From contig CBDDPL010000004.1 in NCBI GenBank assembly GCA_965232285.1, forward strand, positions 5,456,001 to 5,520,000: DNA of 64,000 nt. Direction: 5' to 3'. Below are positions 43,600-52,233 of this stretch, one piece after another (positions within the stretch are counted from its first letter, which is position 1; every line of letters begins with the position of its first letter). Position numbers and translations under genes: made by a program. Source of the stretch: Denitrobaculum sp965232285. Lineage in GTDB: Bacteria > Pseudomonadota > Alphaproteobacteria > Kiloniellales > Kiloniellaceae. Below the pieces are notes generated by a model. That model had not been told where the DNA came from, searched no databases, and saw only the letters and a list, made by a program, of their open reading frames with translations.

Positions 43600-46239
43600 A
43601 TGACGACGAGCAACGAAAAAGAAACGAAAAAGCCGCTCAAGCTGAGTCGGCCGGGCACTCTCGAGCTTAAGAAGACGATTGAGACGGGCCAGGTCAGACA
43701 GAGCTTCAGCCACGGACGCTCGAAGGCCGTAACGGTTGAGGTCAAGCGCAGCCGGACCTTTGCGCCGGGCAAGGGCGGTCGCATGACCGAGGTGACCCAT
43801 CCGCGCGAAGTCGCCGAGAAGGCCTTTGTTCCCACGGGCGACGCGGCTCCGGTCGAAGCGCCGGAAGATTCAGCGGCGGCGAAGGATCTCTCGCACCTGA
43901 CGCAGGACGAGCGCGCAAAGCGCATCAAGGTTCTCGAGGCGGCTAAGCAGGAAGAAGAGCAGCGCAAGGTCCGCGAAGCCGAGGAAGCGCGTCAGCGCGC
44001 TGAAGAGGAAAAGCGCCGCGCGGCCGAGGAAGAAGAAGCGCGTCAGCGCGCCGAAGAAGAGGCGAAGCGCCAGGCCGAAGAAGAGGCCAAGCGCGCCGCG
44101 GCGGAAGCCGAGGCTCAGCAGCAGACGGAAGCGGTTGCGCAGCCGGCTGTGGAAGAGGCGCCTGCCAAGAAGGCGCCGGCCCCTGCGCCCACGAAGGAAC
44201 AGGCGAAAGATGAAAGCGCCGCACCGGCTGGAGCCCGCAAAACGGGTATCAATCTGGAACAAGACCTGGGCGGCCGTATCAAGCGCAAATCGGCCACGCC
44301 CGCGCCCGCCAGAACGCCGAACCGTAAAAACGACGATCAGCGCCGGCGTCACGGCAAGCTGACCATCAGCCAGGCTCTGGAAGGCCGCGAAGGCCGCCAG
44401 CGCTCCCTGGCCTCCGTGAAGCGTCAGCGCGAAAAGATGAAGGCGCTGGAGCGTGGCGGCAGCAGCCAGGCGCCGAAGAAAGTCATCCGCGACGTGGTGG
44501 TGCCGGAAACCATTACGGTCCAGGAGCTTGCCAACCGTATGGCCGAACGTGGCGTCGAGGTGGTCAAGACCCTCATGAAGCTCGGCGTCATGGCCACCAT
44601 CAATCAGACCATCGATGCCGACACCGCGGAGCTGGTGATCGAGGAGTTCGGCCACAAGATCAAGCGTGTGACGGCGGCCGACGTCGAAATCGGCATGCAC
44701 GGCGACGATGACGAGGAGGGCAGCCTCAAATCGCGGCCGCCGGTGGTCACCATCATGGGCCACGTCGACCACGGTAAGACCTCGCTGCTCGACGCCATGC
44801 GCTCGACCGATGTGGCGGCGCGCGAAGCCGGTGGCATCACCCAGCACATCGGTGCTTATCAGGTGACCGTCGACTCCGGTGACAAGGTGACCTTCATCGA
44901 TACGCCGGGCCATGCGGCCTTCACCGAGATGCGCTCGCGCGGTGCCAATGTGACCGATATCGTCATTCTGGTCGTGGCGGCCGACGACGGCATCATGGAA
45001 CAGACCGTGGAGGCTATTAATCACGCCAAGGCGGCGGAAGTGCCGATCATCGTTGCCATCAACAAGATCGATCGCCCCGACGCCGATCCCAACCGGGTCA
45101 AGACCGAGCTTCTGCAGCATGAACTCGTCGTCGAGGACATGGGCGGCGAGATTCTCGCCATCGAAGTCTCCGCCAAGGAACGGATGAACCTCGATAAGCT
45201 GATCGAGGCGATCCTGCTGCAGGCGGAACTGCTCGAACTGGGCGCCAATCCGGAGCGTTCGGCTCAGGGCGTGGTGATCGAAGCCAAGCTGGAGCGCGGC
45301 CGGGGTCCGGTGGCGACGGTTCTGGTCCAGCGCGGCACCCTGAATGTGGGCGATATCTTCGTCACCGGTTCGGAATGGGGCCGTGTCCGCGCCATGATCA
45401 ACGAACATGGCGAACAGATCACGGAGGCTGGGCCGGCCGTGCCGGTCGAGGTTCTCGGCCTGAATGGCGCACCGCTCGCCGGCGATGATTTCATCGTGGT
45501 CGAGCACGAAGCCCGGGCGCGCGAAATCGCCGAGTTCCGCGCCCAGACCAAACGCGAGAAAGAAATGGCCGCCTCCGGCCGCGGCACCCTCGAGCAGATG
45601 CTCAACAAGATCAAAGAGGGCGAAGCGGCCGAGTTGCCTGTGGTCATCAAGTCGGACGTCCAGGGATCTCTGGAAGCCATCGTCTCCAGCCTGGAGAAGC
45701 TCGGCACCGACGAGGTCAAAACCCGGATCCTGCATGCAGGCGTCGGCGGTATCAACGAGTCCGACACGACACTGGCCCGTTCGACCGGGGCAATGATCAT
45801 TGCCTTTAACGTCCGTGCCAATCCACAGGCCCGTGAGATGGCGCGGCGGGACAACGTCGATATCCGCTATTACTCGATCATCTACAACGTGGTCGATGAC
45901 ATCAAAGCGGCCATGAGTGGCATGCTGTCGCCGACGCAGCGCGAGAATTTCCTGGGTTATGCCGAAATCCGCGAAGTCTTCACCAACTCCAAGGTTGGCA
46001 AGGTCGCGGGCTGCATGATCACCGAAGGTATGGTCAAGCGGGGCGCCAAGGTGCGTCTGCTGCGTGACAGCGTCGTGATCCACGATGGCACGCTGAAGAC
46101 TCTGCGCCGCTTCAAGGACGAGGTCCGGGAGGTTCGGGAAGGTTACGAGTGCGGTATGGCGTTCGAAAACTACACCGATATCCAGATCCGCGACCAAATC
46201 GAGTGTTATGAAGTCGAGGAAGTCGCGCGCGAGCTCTGA
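43600..46239 (+). CDS. infB: Translation initiation factor IF-2
   Basis: 879 aa from ATG 43600, which has GGGA five bases upstream; ATG 43564, inside the ylxR frame, would add 12 residues. A long charged helical stretch with Glu/Ala/Arg/Lys repeats (about residues 100-170) follows the N-terminal IF2_assoc region. The IF2_N domain lies near 290-345, the GTPase domain has GHVDHGKTSLLD (about 387), DTPGHAAF and NKIDRPDA, and domains II-IV close the protein. It binds fMet-tRNA and joins the ribosomal subunits. Confidence 0.97.
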   Translation: MTTSNEKETKKPLKLSRPGTLELKKTIETGQVRQSFSHGRSKAVTVEVKRSRTFAPGKGGRMTEVTHPREVAEKAFVPTGDAAPVEAPEDSAAAKDLSHLTQDERAKRIKVLEAAKQEEEQRKVREAEEARQRAEEEKRRAAEEEEARQRAEEEAKRQAEEEAKRAAAEAEAQQQTEAVAQPAVEEAPAKKAPAPAPTKEQAKDESAAPAGARKTGINLEQDLGGRIKRKSATPAPARTPNRKNDDQRRRHGKLTISQALEGREGRQRSLASVKRQREKMKALERGGSSQAPKKVIRDVVVPETITVQELANRMAERGVEVVKTLMKLGVMATINQTIDADTAELVIEEFGHKIKRVTAADVEIGMHGDDDEEGSLKSRPPVVTIMGHVDHGKTSLLDAMRSTDVAAREAGGITQHIGAYQVTVDSGDKVTFIDTPGHAAFTEMRSRGANVTDIVILVVAADDGIMEQTVEAINHAKAAEVPIIVAINKIDRPDADPNRVKTELLQHELVVEDMGGEILAIEVSAKERMNLDKLIEAILLQAELLELGANPERSAQGVVIEAKLERGRGPVATVLVQRGTLNVGDIFVTGSEWGRVRAMINEHGEQITEAGPAVPVEVLGLNGAPLAGDDFIVVEHEARAREIAEFRAQTKREKEMAASGRGTLEQMLNKIKEGEAAELPVVIKSDVQGSLEAIVSSLEKLGTDEVKTRILHAGVGGINESDTTLARSTGAMIIAFNVRANPQAREMARRDNVDIRYYSIIYNVVDDIKAAMSGMLSPTQRENFLGYAEIREVFTNSKVGKVAGCMITEGMVKRGAKVRLLRDSVVIHDGTLKTLRRFKDEVREVREGYECGMAFENYTDIQIRDQIECYEVEEVAREL

Positions 46240-46254
46240 CCTGAACGCAGGTTT

Positions 46255-46282
46255 CCGGTCCGGAACTTGAGGTCCGGACCGG
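46255..46282 (+). repeat. 10-bp perfect stem-loop between infB and rbfA
   Basis: CCGGTCCGGA (46255-46264) pairs perfectly with TCCGGACCGG (46273-46282) around an 8-base loop. No T-run follows, so it is more likely an mRNA processing or stability element than a terminator. Confidence 0.7.
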
Positions 46283-46384
46283 CTTAAGCGCTCACAGGTT
46301 TTGCGACTTCCCCGGACCCGGCGGCTAAGCTCAGGCCCTTGAAGCTTCAGCCTGCCGCCCGGGCCGCAAGTTTAAGGAACGATC

Positions 46385-46855
46385 ATGAATCGAAGCCGGA
46401 GCCGGGCTCCGAGCCAGCGGCAGCTTCGCGTCGGCGAAGAGCTGCGGCATGTTCTGTCGGAAATCATTTCCCGCGGCGGTCTCTCCGACCCTGCCCTTGC
46501 CGACGCCAATTTCACGGTGACCGAAGTCCGCCTGAGCCCGGACCTGCGCAACGCGACCGTCTTCGTCATTCCGCTGGGCGGCGCCGACCTGGAAGGCAAG
46601 GTGGCGGCTTTGAACCGGGCGGCGAGCTATTTCCGCGGCCAGGTTGCCCGGATGGTCAATCTGCGGAACAACCCTCGCCTGACCTTCGCTGGCGACCATT
46701 CCTTCGACGAAGCCAACAAGATCGATTCGATCCTCAATCAGCCCGGCGTTCGCCGCGACCTCGCCGGCCCGATCGACTTTGAAGACGCCGCCGTGGATCA
46801 TGGCGAAATCGGCGAGGGCGGCGAGAACCGGGGCGAAGAGGACCATGGCGCGTAA
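46385..46855 (+). CDS. rbfA: Ribosome-binding factor A
   Basis: 156 aa KH-like protein. LRVGEELRHVLSEIISRG and TVTEVRLSPDLRNATVFVIPLGG with LNRAASYFRGQVARMVNLRNNPRLTF (in parts) give the RbfA fold. It supports late 30S maturation with RimP and YbeY. The C-terminal 30 residues are acidic and Gly-rich. truB overlaps its end by 11 bp. Confidence 0.96.
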   Translation: MNRSRSRAPSQRQLRVGEELRHVLSEIISRGGLSDPALADANFTVTEVRLSPDLRNATVFVIPLGGADLEGKVAALNRAASYFRGQVARMVNLRNNPRLTFAGDHSFDEANKIDSILNQPGVRRDLAGPIDFEDAAVDHGEIGEGGENRGEEDHGA

Positions 46856-47783
46856 GCGCAAAGGCCGTCCGGTCCATGGCTGGCTCGTCGTCGACAAACC
46901 GCTCGATGTGACCTCGACGCAGGTTGTGGGCCGGGTGCGCCGGGCCCTGGACGCCCAGAAGATCGGCCATGGCGGGACCCTGGACCCACTTGCGACCGGT
47001 GTGCTGCCGCTGGCACTCGGCGAAGCGACCAAAACCGTGTCCTACGCCATGGACGGCCGCAAGACTTATCGCTTCCAGGTCCGCTGGGGTCAGGCCACCA
47101 CGACCGACGACCGCGAAGGCGAGGTGATCGAAAGCTCCGACCACCGGCCCGGCCCGGCGGAGATCATGGCCGCGCTTCCCGCCTTTCTGGGCACTGTTGA
47201 ACAGGTCCCCCCGCGTTTCTCGGCCATCAAGTTGCAGGGCGCGCGGGCCTATGACCTTGCGCGTGATAACCAGGACTTCGAGCTGGCCGCGCGCCCGGTC
47301 GAGATCTATCGCTTCGAAGCCTGCGATCCGGCCCCAGAAGACGACGACCGGGATCACGCCAGCTTCGAAGTGGACTGCGGAAAAGGCACCTATGTGCGCT
47401 CCCTGGCCCGCGATCTGGCGCTGAAACTGGGGACGGTCGGGCATGTCAGCCGCCTGCGGCGCACCTCTGTCGGTTCTTTCCATGAAAAGGACGCGATTTC
47501 GCTGGAATCTCTTGAGGCGTTAGGGCATAGTCCCGCCGCCTTGGAGCTATTGCTCCCGGTTGAGACCGCGCTGGACGACATCCCGGCGCTGGCCTTGTCC
47601 GAGACCGAGGCGGCAAGACTGCGATCCGGTCAGTCGGTGTCCGTTATGGCCCGCAGCCGAAGCAGTCTGGTTCGCAAGCTGACTAGCGGAAGCATTGTTT
47701 TTGCCAGGACCGGCAATACGCCGGTTGCCCTGGCACGCTATGAAGCCGGCGATATCCACCCGGTCCGCGTACTTAACCTCTAA
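46845..47783 (+). CDS. truB: tRNA pseudouridine(55) synthase TruB
   Basis: 312 aa from ATG 46845, preceded by GAGG; the longer frame from 46779 lies within rbfA. The catalytic Asp47 is in GHGGTLDPLATGVLPL, with GWLVVDKP at the start and DCGKGTYVRSLARDL as the second conserved block. It makes pseudouridine 55 in tRNA T loops. It overlaps rbfA and precedes rpsO by 18 bp, the classic order. Confidence 0.97.
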   Translation: MARKRKGRPVHGWLVVDKPLDVTSTQVVGRVRRALDAQKIGHGGTLDPLATGVLPLALGEATKTVSYAMDGRKTYRFQVRWGQATTTDDREGEVIESSDHRPGPAEIMAALPAFLGTVEQVPPRFSAIKLQGARAYDLARDNQDFELAARPVEIYRFEACDPAPEDDDRDHASFEVDCGKGTYVRSLARDLALKLGTVGHVSRLRRTSVGSFHEKDAISLESLEALGHSPAALELLLPVETALDDIPALALSETEAARLRSGQSVSVMARSRSSLVRKLTSGSIVFARTGNTPVALARYEAGDIHPVRVLNL

Positions 47784-47801
47784 CCTGACGAGGATATGGC
47801 G

Positions 47802-48071
47802 ATGTCGATTACGACTGAGCGAAAGAACGAACTGGTAAAAGAATACGCCACGCATGAGGGCGATACGGGGTCACCCGAGGTGCAGGTCGCGATCCTGACC
47901 GAACGGATCGTCAACCTGACGGAGCATCTCAAGTCGCACAAAAAGGATTTCCACTCGCGTCGCGGCCTCCTGATCATGGTTGGTCAGCGCCGGCGCCTGC
48001 TGGACTATCTCAAGCGCAAGGAACAGGGCCGTTACGACAGCCTGATCCAGCGCCTGGGCCTGCGCCGCTAA
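47802..48071 (+). CDS. rpsO: Ribosomal protein S15
   Basis: 89 aa, the standard length, from ATG 47802 with AGGA eight bases upstream; ATG 47796 lies too close to that site. The motifs EGDTGSPEVQVAILTERI, LKSHKKDFHSRRGLL and RRRLLDYLKR are diagnostic. It binds 16S rRNA helices 20-22 and, in E. coli, its own mRNA. rpsO-pnp is a conserved pair in which RNase processing between the two genes is known. Confidence 0.98.
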   Translation: MSITTERKNELVKEYATHEGDTGSPEVQVAILTERIVNLTEHLKSHKKDFHSRRGLLIMVGQRRRLLDYLKRKEQGRYDSLIQRLGLRR

Positions 48072-48344
48072 GCGCGCAGGGCACTCGCCATGAGGCTCCG
48101 CCCGCGATACCGCTCTCGCTCCTTTCCGGTTCCGACCGGGAAGCGGGGCGGGCTCGGGGCGGGCCAATGGCGGGATTTCGAATGAAAGCAAAGCTATTGC
48201 GGTTACGCCGGCGCGATATGCGAAGTGAGCCGGGCCAACGTAAGGGACGCTGCGGGGGAAGCTGTTGAAGCTGCCGCTTCGTTCTTTACGTGGGTCCGGT
48301 GTTTTTTTTGATTCCGGCGCGAATCTGTAAGGATCCAAAACACA
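48072..48344. other. rpsO-pnp intergenic region
   Basis: 273 bp with no gene. It holds a small stem TTCCGGT/ACCGGGAA near 48125-48145, a GAAGC-TGCC-GCTTC hairpin near 48268-48281, and a T8 run at 48302-48309 not directly preceded by a strong stem. It may hold the pnp promoter and the PNPase autocontrol/RNase III region known from E. coli, but I see no long duplex of that kind. Confidence 0.5.
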
Positions 48345-50450
48345 ATGTTTGACATTTATACCAAAGAAATCGAGTGGGGCGGACGTACGCTGAAGCTCGA
48401 AACCGGCCGCGTCGCACGCCAGGCCGATGGCGCCGTCATCGCCACCTATGGCGACACGGTTGTGCTCTGCACGGCGGTGGGCCAGAAATCGCCCAAGCCG
48501 GGTGTGGACTTCTTCCCGCTTACGGTCAACTACCAGGAAAAGACCTTTGCCGCGGGTAAGATCCCGGGTGGGTTTTTCAAACGTGAAGGCCGTCCGAGTG
48601 AGAAGGAAACCCTTACCTCCCGCCTGATCGACCGGCCTCTGCGTCCGCTCTTCGCCAAGGGCTACAAGAACGAGACCCAGGTCATCTGCACGGTCATCAG
48701 CCACGATATGGAGAACGATCCCGACATCGTCTCCATGGTCGGCGCCTCGGCCGCTCTGACCATCTCCGGCCTGCCCTTCCTGGGGCCGATCGGTGGTGCC
48801 CGGGTCGGCTACAAGGACGGCCAGTACATTCTCAACCCGCGCATGGAAGAGATGGAAGACTCCGAACTCGACCTGGTGGTCGCCGGCACCAGCGAAGGCG
48901 TGCTGATGGTCGAGTCCGAGGCCAACGAACTTTCCGAAGAGGTGATGCTCGGTGCGGTGAACTTCGGTCATGAGGCTATGATGCCGGTGATCAAGGCGAT
49001 CATCGAACTGGCCGAGCGCTGCGCGCGCGAGCCGCGGGATGTACCGCCGCCGCCGCCGGAAGTCGAGGCCCTGAAAGAGAAGCTGCTGGCTGGCGGTATT
49101 AGCGCAAAGCTGGCCGAAGCCTACGGCGAAGCCGACAAGATGCAGCGTCAGGACAAGATTGCGGCCGTCAAGGAAGAGGCGACCGCAGAGCTCGACGAAG
49201 ACGAGCTGTCCCTTGCCGGCGGGCTCTTCAAGTCCCTGGAGAGCGACGTGGTGCGCGGGAACATCCTGAAAGGGCAGCCACGTATCGACGGCCGCACGAC
49301 GAAGGACGTTCGGGCGATCGACTGCCAGGTCGGCGTTCTGCCGCTGACCCATGGTTCGGCGCTCTTCACCCGCGGCGAGACCCAGGCCCTTGTGACCACC
49401 ACCCTGGGCACCGGCCAGGACGAGCAGATCATCGATCAGCTTGAGGGCAGCTATCGTGAGCACTTCATGCTGCACTACAACTTCCCGCCCTATTCGGTCG
49501 GTGAAGCCAGCTTCCTGAAGTCTCCGGGCCGCCGCGAGATCGGTCACGGTAAGCTTGCCTGGCGGGCGGTGCATCCGCTGCTGCCGAGCAAGGAGGACTT
49601 CCCCTACACCATCCGCGTGGTTTCCGAGATCACGGAGTCCAATGGCTCCTCCTCCATGGCTTCGGTCTGCGGTGCTTCGCTCTCCATGATGGATGCGGGC
49701 GTGCCTCTGACGCGGCCGGTTGCCGGTATCGCCATGGGTCTGATCAAGGAAGGCGACGACTTCGCGGTCATCTCCGACATCCTGGGCGACGAAGATCATC
49801 TCGGCGATATGGACTTCAAGGTGGCCGGCACCGAAGGCGGCATCACCTCGCTGCAGATGGACATCAAGATCACCTCGATCACCAAGGAGATCATGGAGAT
49901 CGCCCTGGGCCAGGCTCGTGAAGGCCGGCTGCACATCCTGGGTGAGATGTCCAAGGCCCTGACCGCCGCCCGCGAGGGTGTTTCGGACAACGCGCCGCGC
50001 ATCACCACCTTCACCATTCCGAAGGACAAGATCCGTGAAGTGATCGGCACCGGCGGCAAGGTGATCCGGGAGATCTGCGAGACCACCGGCGCCAAGGTCG
50101 ACATCGAAGACGACGGCACCATCAAGGTGGCCGCAGTCGACCAGGAGCAGGGCGATGCGGCGATCAACTGGATCAAATCCATCACGGCCGAGCCGGAAGT
50201 GGGCGTGATCTACGACGGCAAGGTCGTGAAGATCATGGACTTCGGCGCCTTCGTGAACTTCATGGGTCCGCGCGACGGTCTGGTCCACATCAGCGAGCTC
50301 GCCAAGGAGCGGGTCGCGACCGTGGGCGACGTGGTCAAGGAAGGCGACCAGGTCAAGGTCAAGTGCATTGGCCTGGAGCGTGGCAAGGTGAAGCTCTCCA
50401 TGAAGCGGGTCGATCAGGAGACCGGCGCCGACCTGGAGGCCGCCGAGTAA
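48345..50450 (+). CDS. pnp: Polyribonucleotide nucleotidyltransferase (PNPase)
   Basis: 701 aa. Two RNase PH domains (about 10-145 and 310-530) flank a helical domain; FTIPKDKIREVIGTGGKVIREI is the KH domain GxxG loop (about 560-580), and an S1 domain (VGVIYDGKVVKIMDFGAFVNF, about 620-690) follows. It degrades RNA 3' to 5' with phosphate. ATG 48345 with AAGGA 12 bases upstream. A strong terminator follows the stop. Confidence 0.98.
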   Translation: MFDIYTKEIEWGGRTLKLETGRVARQADGAVIATYGDTVVLCTAVGQKSPKPGVDFFPLTVNYQEKTFAAGKIPGGFFKREGRPSEKETLTSRLIDRPLRPLFAKGYKNETQVICTVISHDMENDPDIVSMVGASAALTISGLPFLGPIGGARVGYKDGQYILNPRMEEMEDSELDLVVAGTSEGVLMVESEANELSEEVMLGAVNFGHEAMMPVIKAIIELAERCAREPRDVPPPPPEVEALKEKLLAGGISAKLAEAYGEADKMQRQDKIAAVKEEATAELDEDELSLAGGLFKSLESDVVRGNILKGQPRIDGRTTKDVRAIDCQVGVLPLTHGSALFTRGETQALVTTTLGTGQDEQIIDQLEGSYREHFMLHYNFPPYSVGEASFLKSPGRREIGHGKLAWRAVHPLLPSKEDFPYTIRVVSEITESNGSSSMASVCGASLSMMDAGVPLTRPVAGIAMGLIKEGDDFAVISDILGDEDHLGDMDFKVAGTEGGITSLQMDIKITSITKEIMEIALGQAREGRLHILGEMSKALTAAREGVSDNAPRITTFTIPKDKIREVIGTGGKVIREICETTGAKVDIEDDGTIKVAAVDQEQGDAAINWIKSITAEPEVGVIYDGKVVKIMDFGAFVNFMGPRDGLVHISELAKERVATVGDVVKEGDQVKVKCIGLERGKVKLSMKRVDQETGADLEAAE

Positions 50451-50478
50451 CCGGACGGCTTGCAGACTTTCAGGAATG

Positions 50479-50511
50479 GGGCGGGTGCCAAGGCATCCGC
50501 CCTTATTTTTT
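50479..50511 (+). terminator. Intrinsic terminator after pnp
   Basis: An 11-bp stem (50479-50489 with 50492-50502, one G-U pair) around a 2-base apex is followed by TTA and six T (50506-50511). It closes the rimP-to-pnp operon. Confidence 0.92.
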
Positions 50512-50651
50512 GTGACTTTTCGCTATGCCCCCGGAAGGCGAATCTTTAAAAGGAAGGGCTCCGAACCGCAGAGGTGAAAGGCCTGAACTGGTCTTAGCCT
50601 TGTTGGTGGAGAGAAGGAACGAGTCGGGCTGGCGACCAAGGGGAGAAAACT

Positions 50652-51395
50652 GTGTCGGATGTGGTTTCTCTGCCGCGCGTGATGGGACACCGCGGGGCCG
50701 CCGCCACGGCGCCGGAGAACACTCTGGCCGGCATCTGTCGCGCTGCGGCCTGCGGCGTGACCTGGGTCGAGTTCGACGTCAAGCTGACGGCGGACAAGAT
50801 CCCGGTTTTGATGCACGACGATTCGCTGAAGCGCACGACCGGGCGGGACCTCCTGGCTGCCGAAGTCACCTTCGAAGAGATGAAGGGCCTCGACGCCGGA
50901 TCCTGGTTCGGCGCGGACTTCGCCGGTGAAAAGGTACCCTCGCTGGAGGCGACTCTGGCGCTGCTGCTTGAGCTCGGAATGTTGCCGAATATCGAAATCA
51001 AGCCCTCGCCGGGTGAGGAGGCCGAGACGGTCACCCGGACGCTCGAGGTGCTCGCGCGTGCCTGGCCCGCTTCGCAGCCGGCGCCACTGATGAGCAGCTT
51101 CTCCCGCATCAGTCTGGAAACCTTGCGGGATCAGGCCCCCGCCCTGCCCCGCGGCTATCTGGTGGAGGAACTGCCGGACCACTGGGCGATAACCGCACGG
51201 GAGCTGGGCTGCGTGACCATCCATCACTATGCCAGGGTGGTGACGGCTGAGCAGGTGGCCGAGACCAAGGCCGCCGGCTATGGTCTGGCGGTCTATACAG
51301 TCAACGATCCGGTCAAGGCGCGTGAGCTGATCGACTGGGGCATCGACTGCCTGATCACCGACGCGCCCGAGGAAATCTCGAGAGCCGTCGCCTGA
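50652..51395 (+). CDS. Glycerophosphodiester phosphodiesterase
   Basis: 247 aa GDPD/UgpQ-type TIM barrel. His13-Arg14 in MGHRGAAATAPENT, Glu40 and Asp42 in VEFDVKLT, and His55 in LMHDDSLKR are the metal and catalytic residues; IEIKPSPGEE supplies the next conserved Glu/Lys. No signal peptide, so it is cytoplasmic. It splits glycerophosphodiesters to glycerol-3-phosphate and alcohol. GTG start at 50652 with GGGGAG upstream. It may recycle phosphate from phospholipid head groups. Confidence 0.93.
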   Translation: MSDVVSLPRVMGHRGAAATAPENTLAGICRAAACGVTWVEFDVKLTADKIPVLMHDDSLKRTTGRDLLAAEVTFEEMKGLDAGSWFGADFAGEKVPSLEATLALLLELGMLPNIEIKPSPGEEAETVTRTLEVLARAWPASQPAPLMSSFSRISLETLRDQAPALPRGYLVEELPDHWAITARELGCVTIHHYARVVTAEQVAETKAAGYGLAVYTVNDPVKARELIDWGIDCLITDAPEEISRAVA

Positions 51396-51442
51396 CGGCC
51401 CTGCGGCGGCCGGCGATTTCAACAGCAGGACGGAGCATTCAA

Positions 51443-51862
51443 ATGAGCGGATCTTCCCCGAAATTCATCGTGCCGGCGGGCATTGCTGCCCCGGCCTCGA
51501 ACTACAGCCACGGCGCGGTGGTTTCCGAAGCCGACCGCCGGCTGGTGATCGCCGGCCAGGTCGGCCTGAACCCGGACGGCTCGCTGGCGGGTGACATGGC
51601 GGCCCAGATGGAACGCTGCTGGCTCAACATCTTCGCGATCCTGGAATCCGAAGGCATGACCAAGCGCGACCTGATCAAGGTGGTGGTTTACGTCACCCGG
51701 GACGACGCCACGGCGCTCTATCGGGAGATCCGCGACCGCCTGCTGGAGGGCCATGCTCCGGCGGCGACCTATATCGTGGTGGCCGGACTGGCCAGCCCGG
51801 ACTTCCTGGTCGAGATCGAGGCCGAAGCCGTCGCCCCGGCCGCGGCCGGCCATGAACGGTGA
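51443..51862 (+). CDS. RidA/YjgF family protein
   Basis: 139 aa. The fold is clear from NYSHGAVVSEADRRLVIAGQVGLNPDGSL (in parts), MERCWLNIFAILESEGM and VEIEAEAV. In active RidA enamine deaminases an Arg lies in a P-A-R-S/T segment before the VEIEA strand; here the matching segment reads HAPAATYIVVAGLAS, with Ala in place of that Arg. It may therefore be a Rid subfamily member without the classic deaminase activity. Overlaps the next gene by 4 bp. Confidence 0.88.
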   Translation: MSGSSPKFIVPAGIAAPASNYSHGAVVSEADRRLVIAGQVGLNPDGSLAGDMAAQMERCWLNIFAILESEGMTKRDLIKVVVYVTRDDATALYREIRDRLLEGHAPAATYIVVAGLASPDFLVEIEAEAVAPAAAGHER

Positions 51863-52224
51863 TCGCCTCACCGGATTTCGTCGAACTGGCCAGGCGCTAT
51901 GTCGCGCTTTCCAACCAACATGATCTCGCTGCGATCTTGCCCCTCTTTGCCGAAGAGGCCCGCTACCGCTCAAGCGCCGTCGGCAGCTATGAGGGCCGGC
52001 CTGCGATCCTGGAGATGATGACCGGTTTCTTCACGGCCTTTCCGGACGTGACCTGGGAGGTTCCGGACTATCGGCTTGAGGGCGTTGATAGAGTTATCTT
52101 CGACTTCACTTTGCGGGCGACACCCGCTGGGGGTGGCCAGGCTCTGCTTCGCCGCGGTGTCGAAACGATCCGCTTTTCCCCCGAGGGGCTGATCACCGGC
52201 ATCGAAGTCGAGGCGAGCGCCTGA
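51859..52224 (+). CDS. NTF2-like/SnoaL-like domain protein
   Basis: 121 aa, starting with GTG at 51859 inside the RidA stop overlap (GTGA). FVELARRYVALSNQHDLAAILPLFAEEARYRSS (in parts), FFTAFPDVTWEV and VIFDFTLRAT are typical of the cone-shaped NTF2/SnoaL fold found in small-molecule enzymes and binding proteins. No catalytic set is certain. Coupling to the RidA-like gene suggests a shared small-metabolite role (inference). It is convergent with fabI, 9 bp apart. Confidence 0.82.
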   Translation: MIASPDFVELARRYVALSNQHDLAAILPLFAEEARYRSSAVGSYEGRPAILEMMTGFFTAFPDVTWEVPDYRLEGVDRVIFDFTLRATPAGGGQALLRRGVETIRFSPEGLITGIEVEASA

Positions 52225-52233
52225 CGCGCGGCC

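Noticed and set aside
43920..44130. Repetitive Glu/Ala/Arg codons in infB as a possible repeat element
   Set aside because: This is the charged helical N-terminal region common in alphaproteobacterial IF-2, not a separate repeat.
43870..46197. A 775-codon minus-strand frame opposite infB
   Set aside because: His/Asp/Leu-rich antisense shadow of IF-2 with no domain signature.
47871..50288. An 805-codon minus-strand frame opposite rpsO and pnp
   Set aside because: Antisense shadow; rpsO and pnp are certain and no ribosome site or motif supports it.
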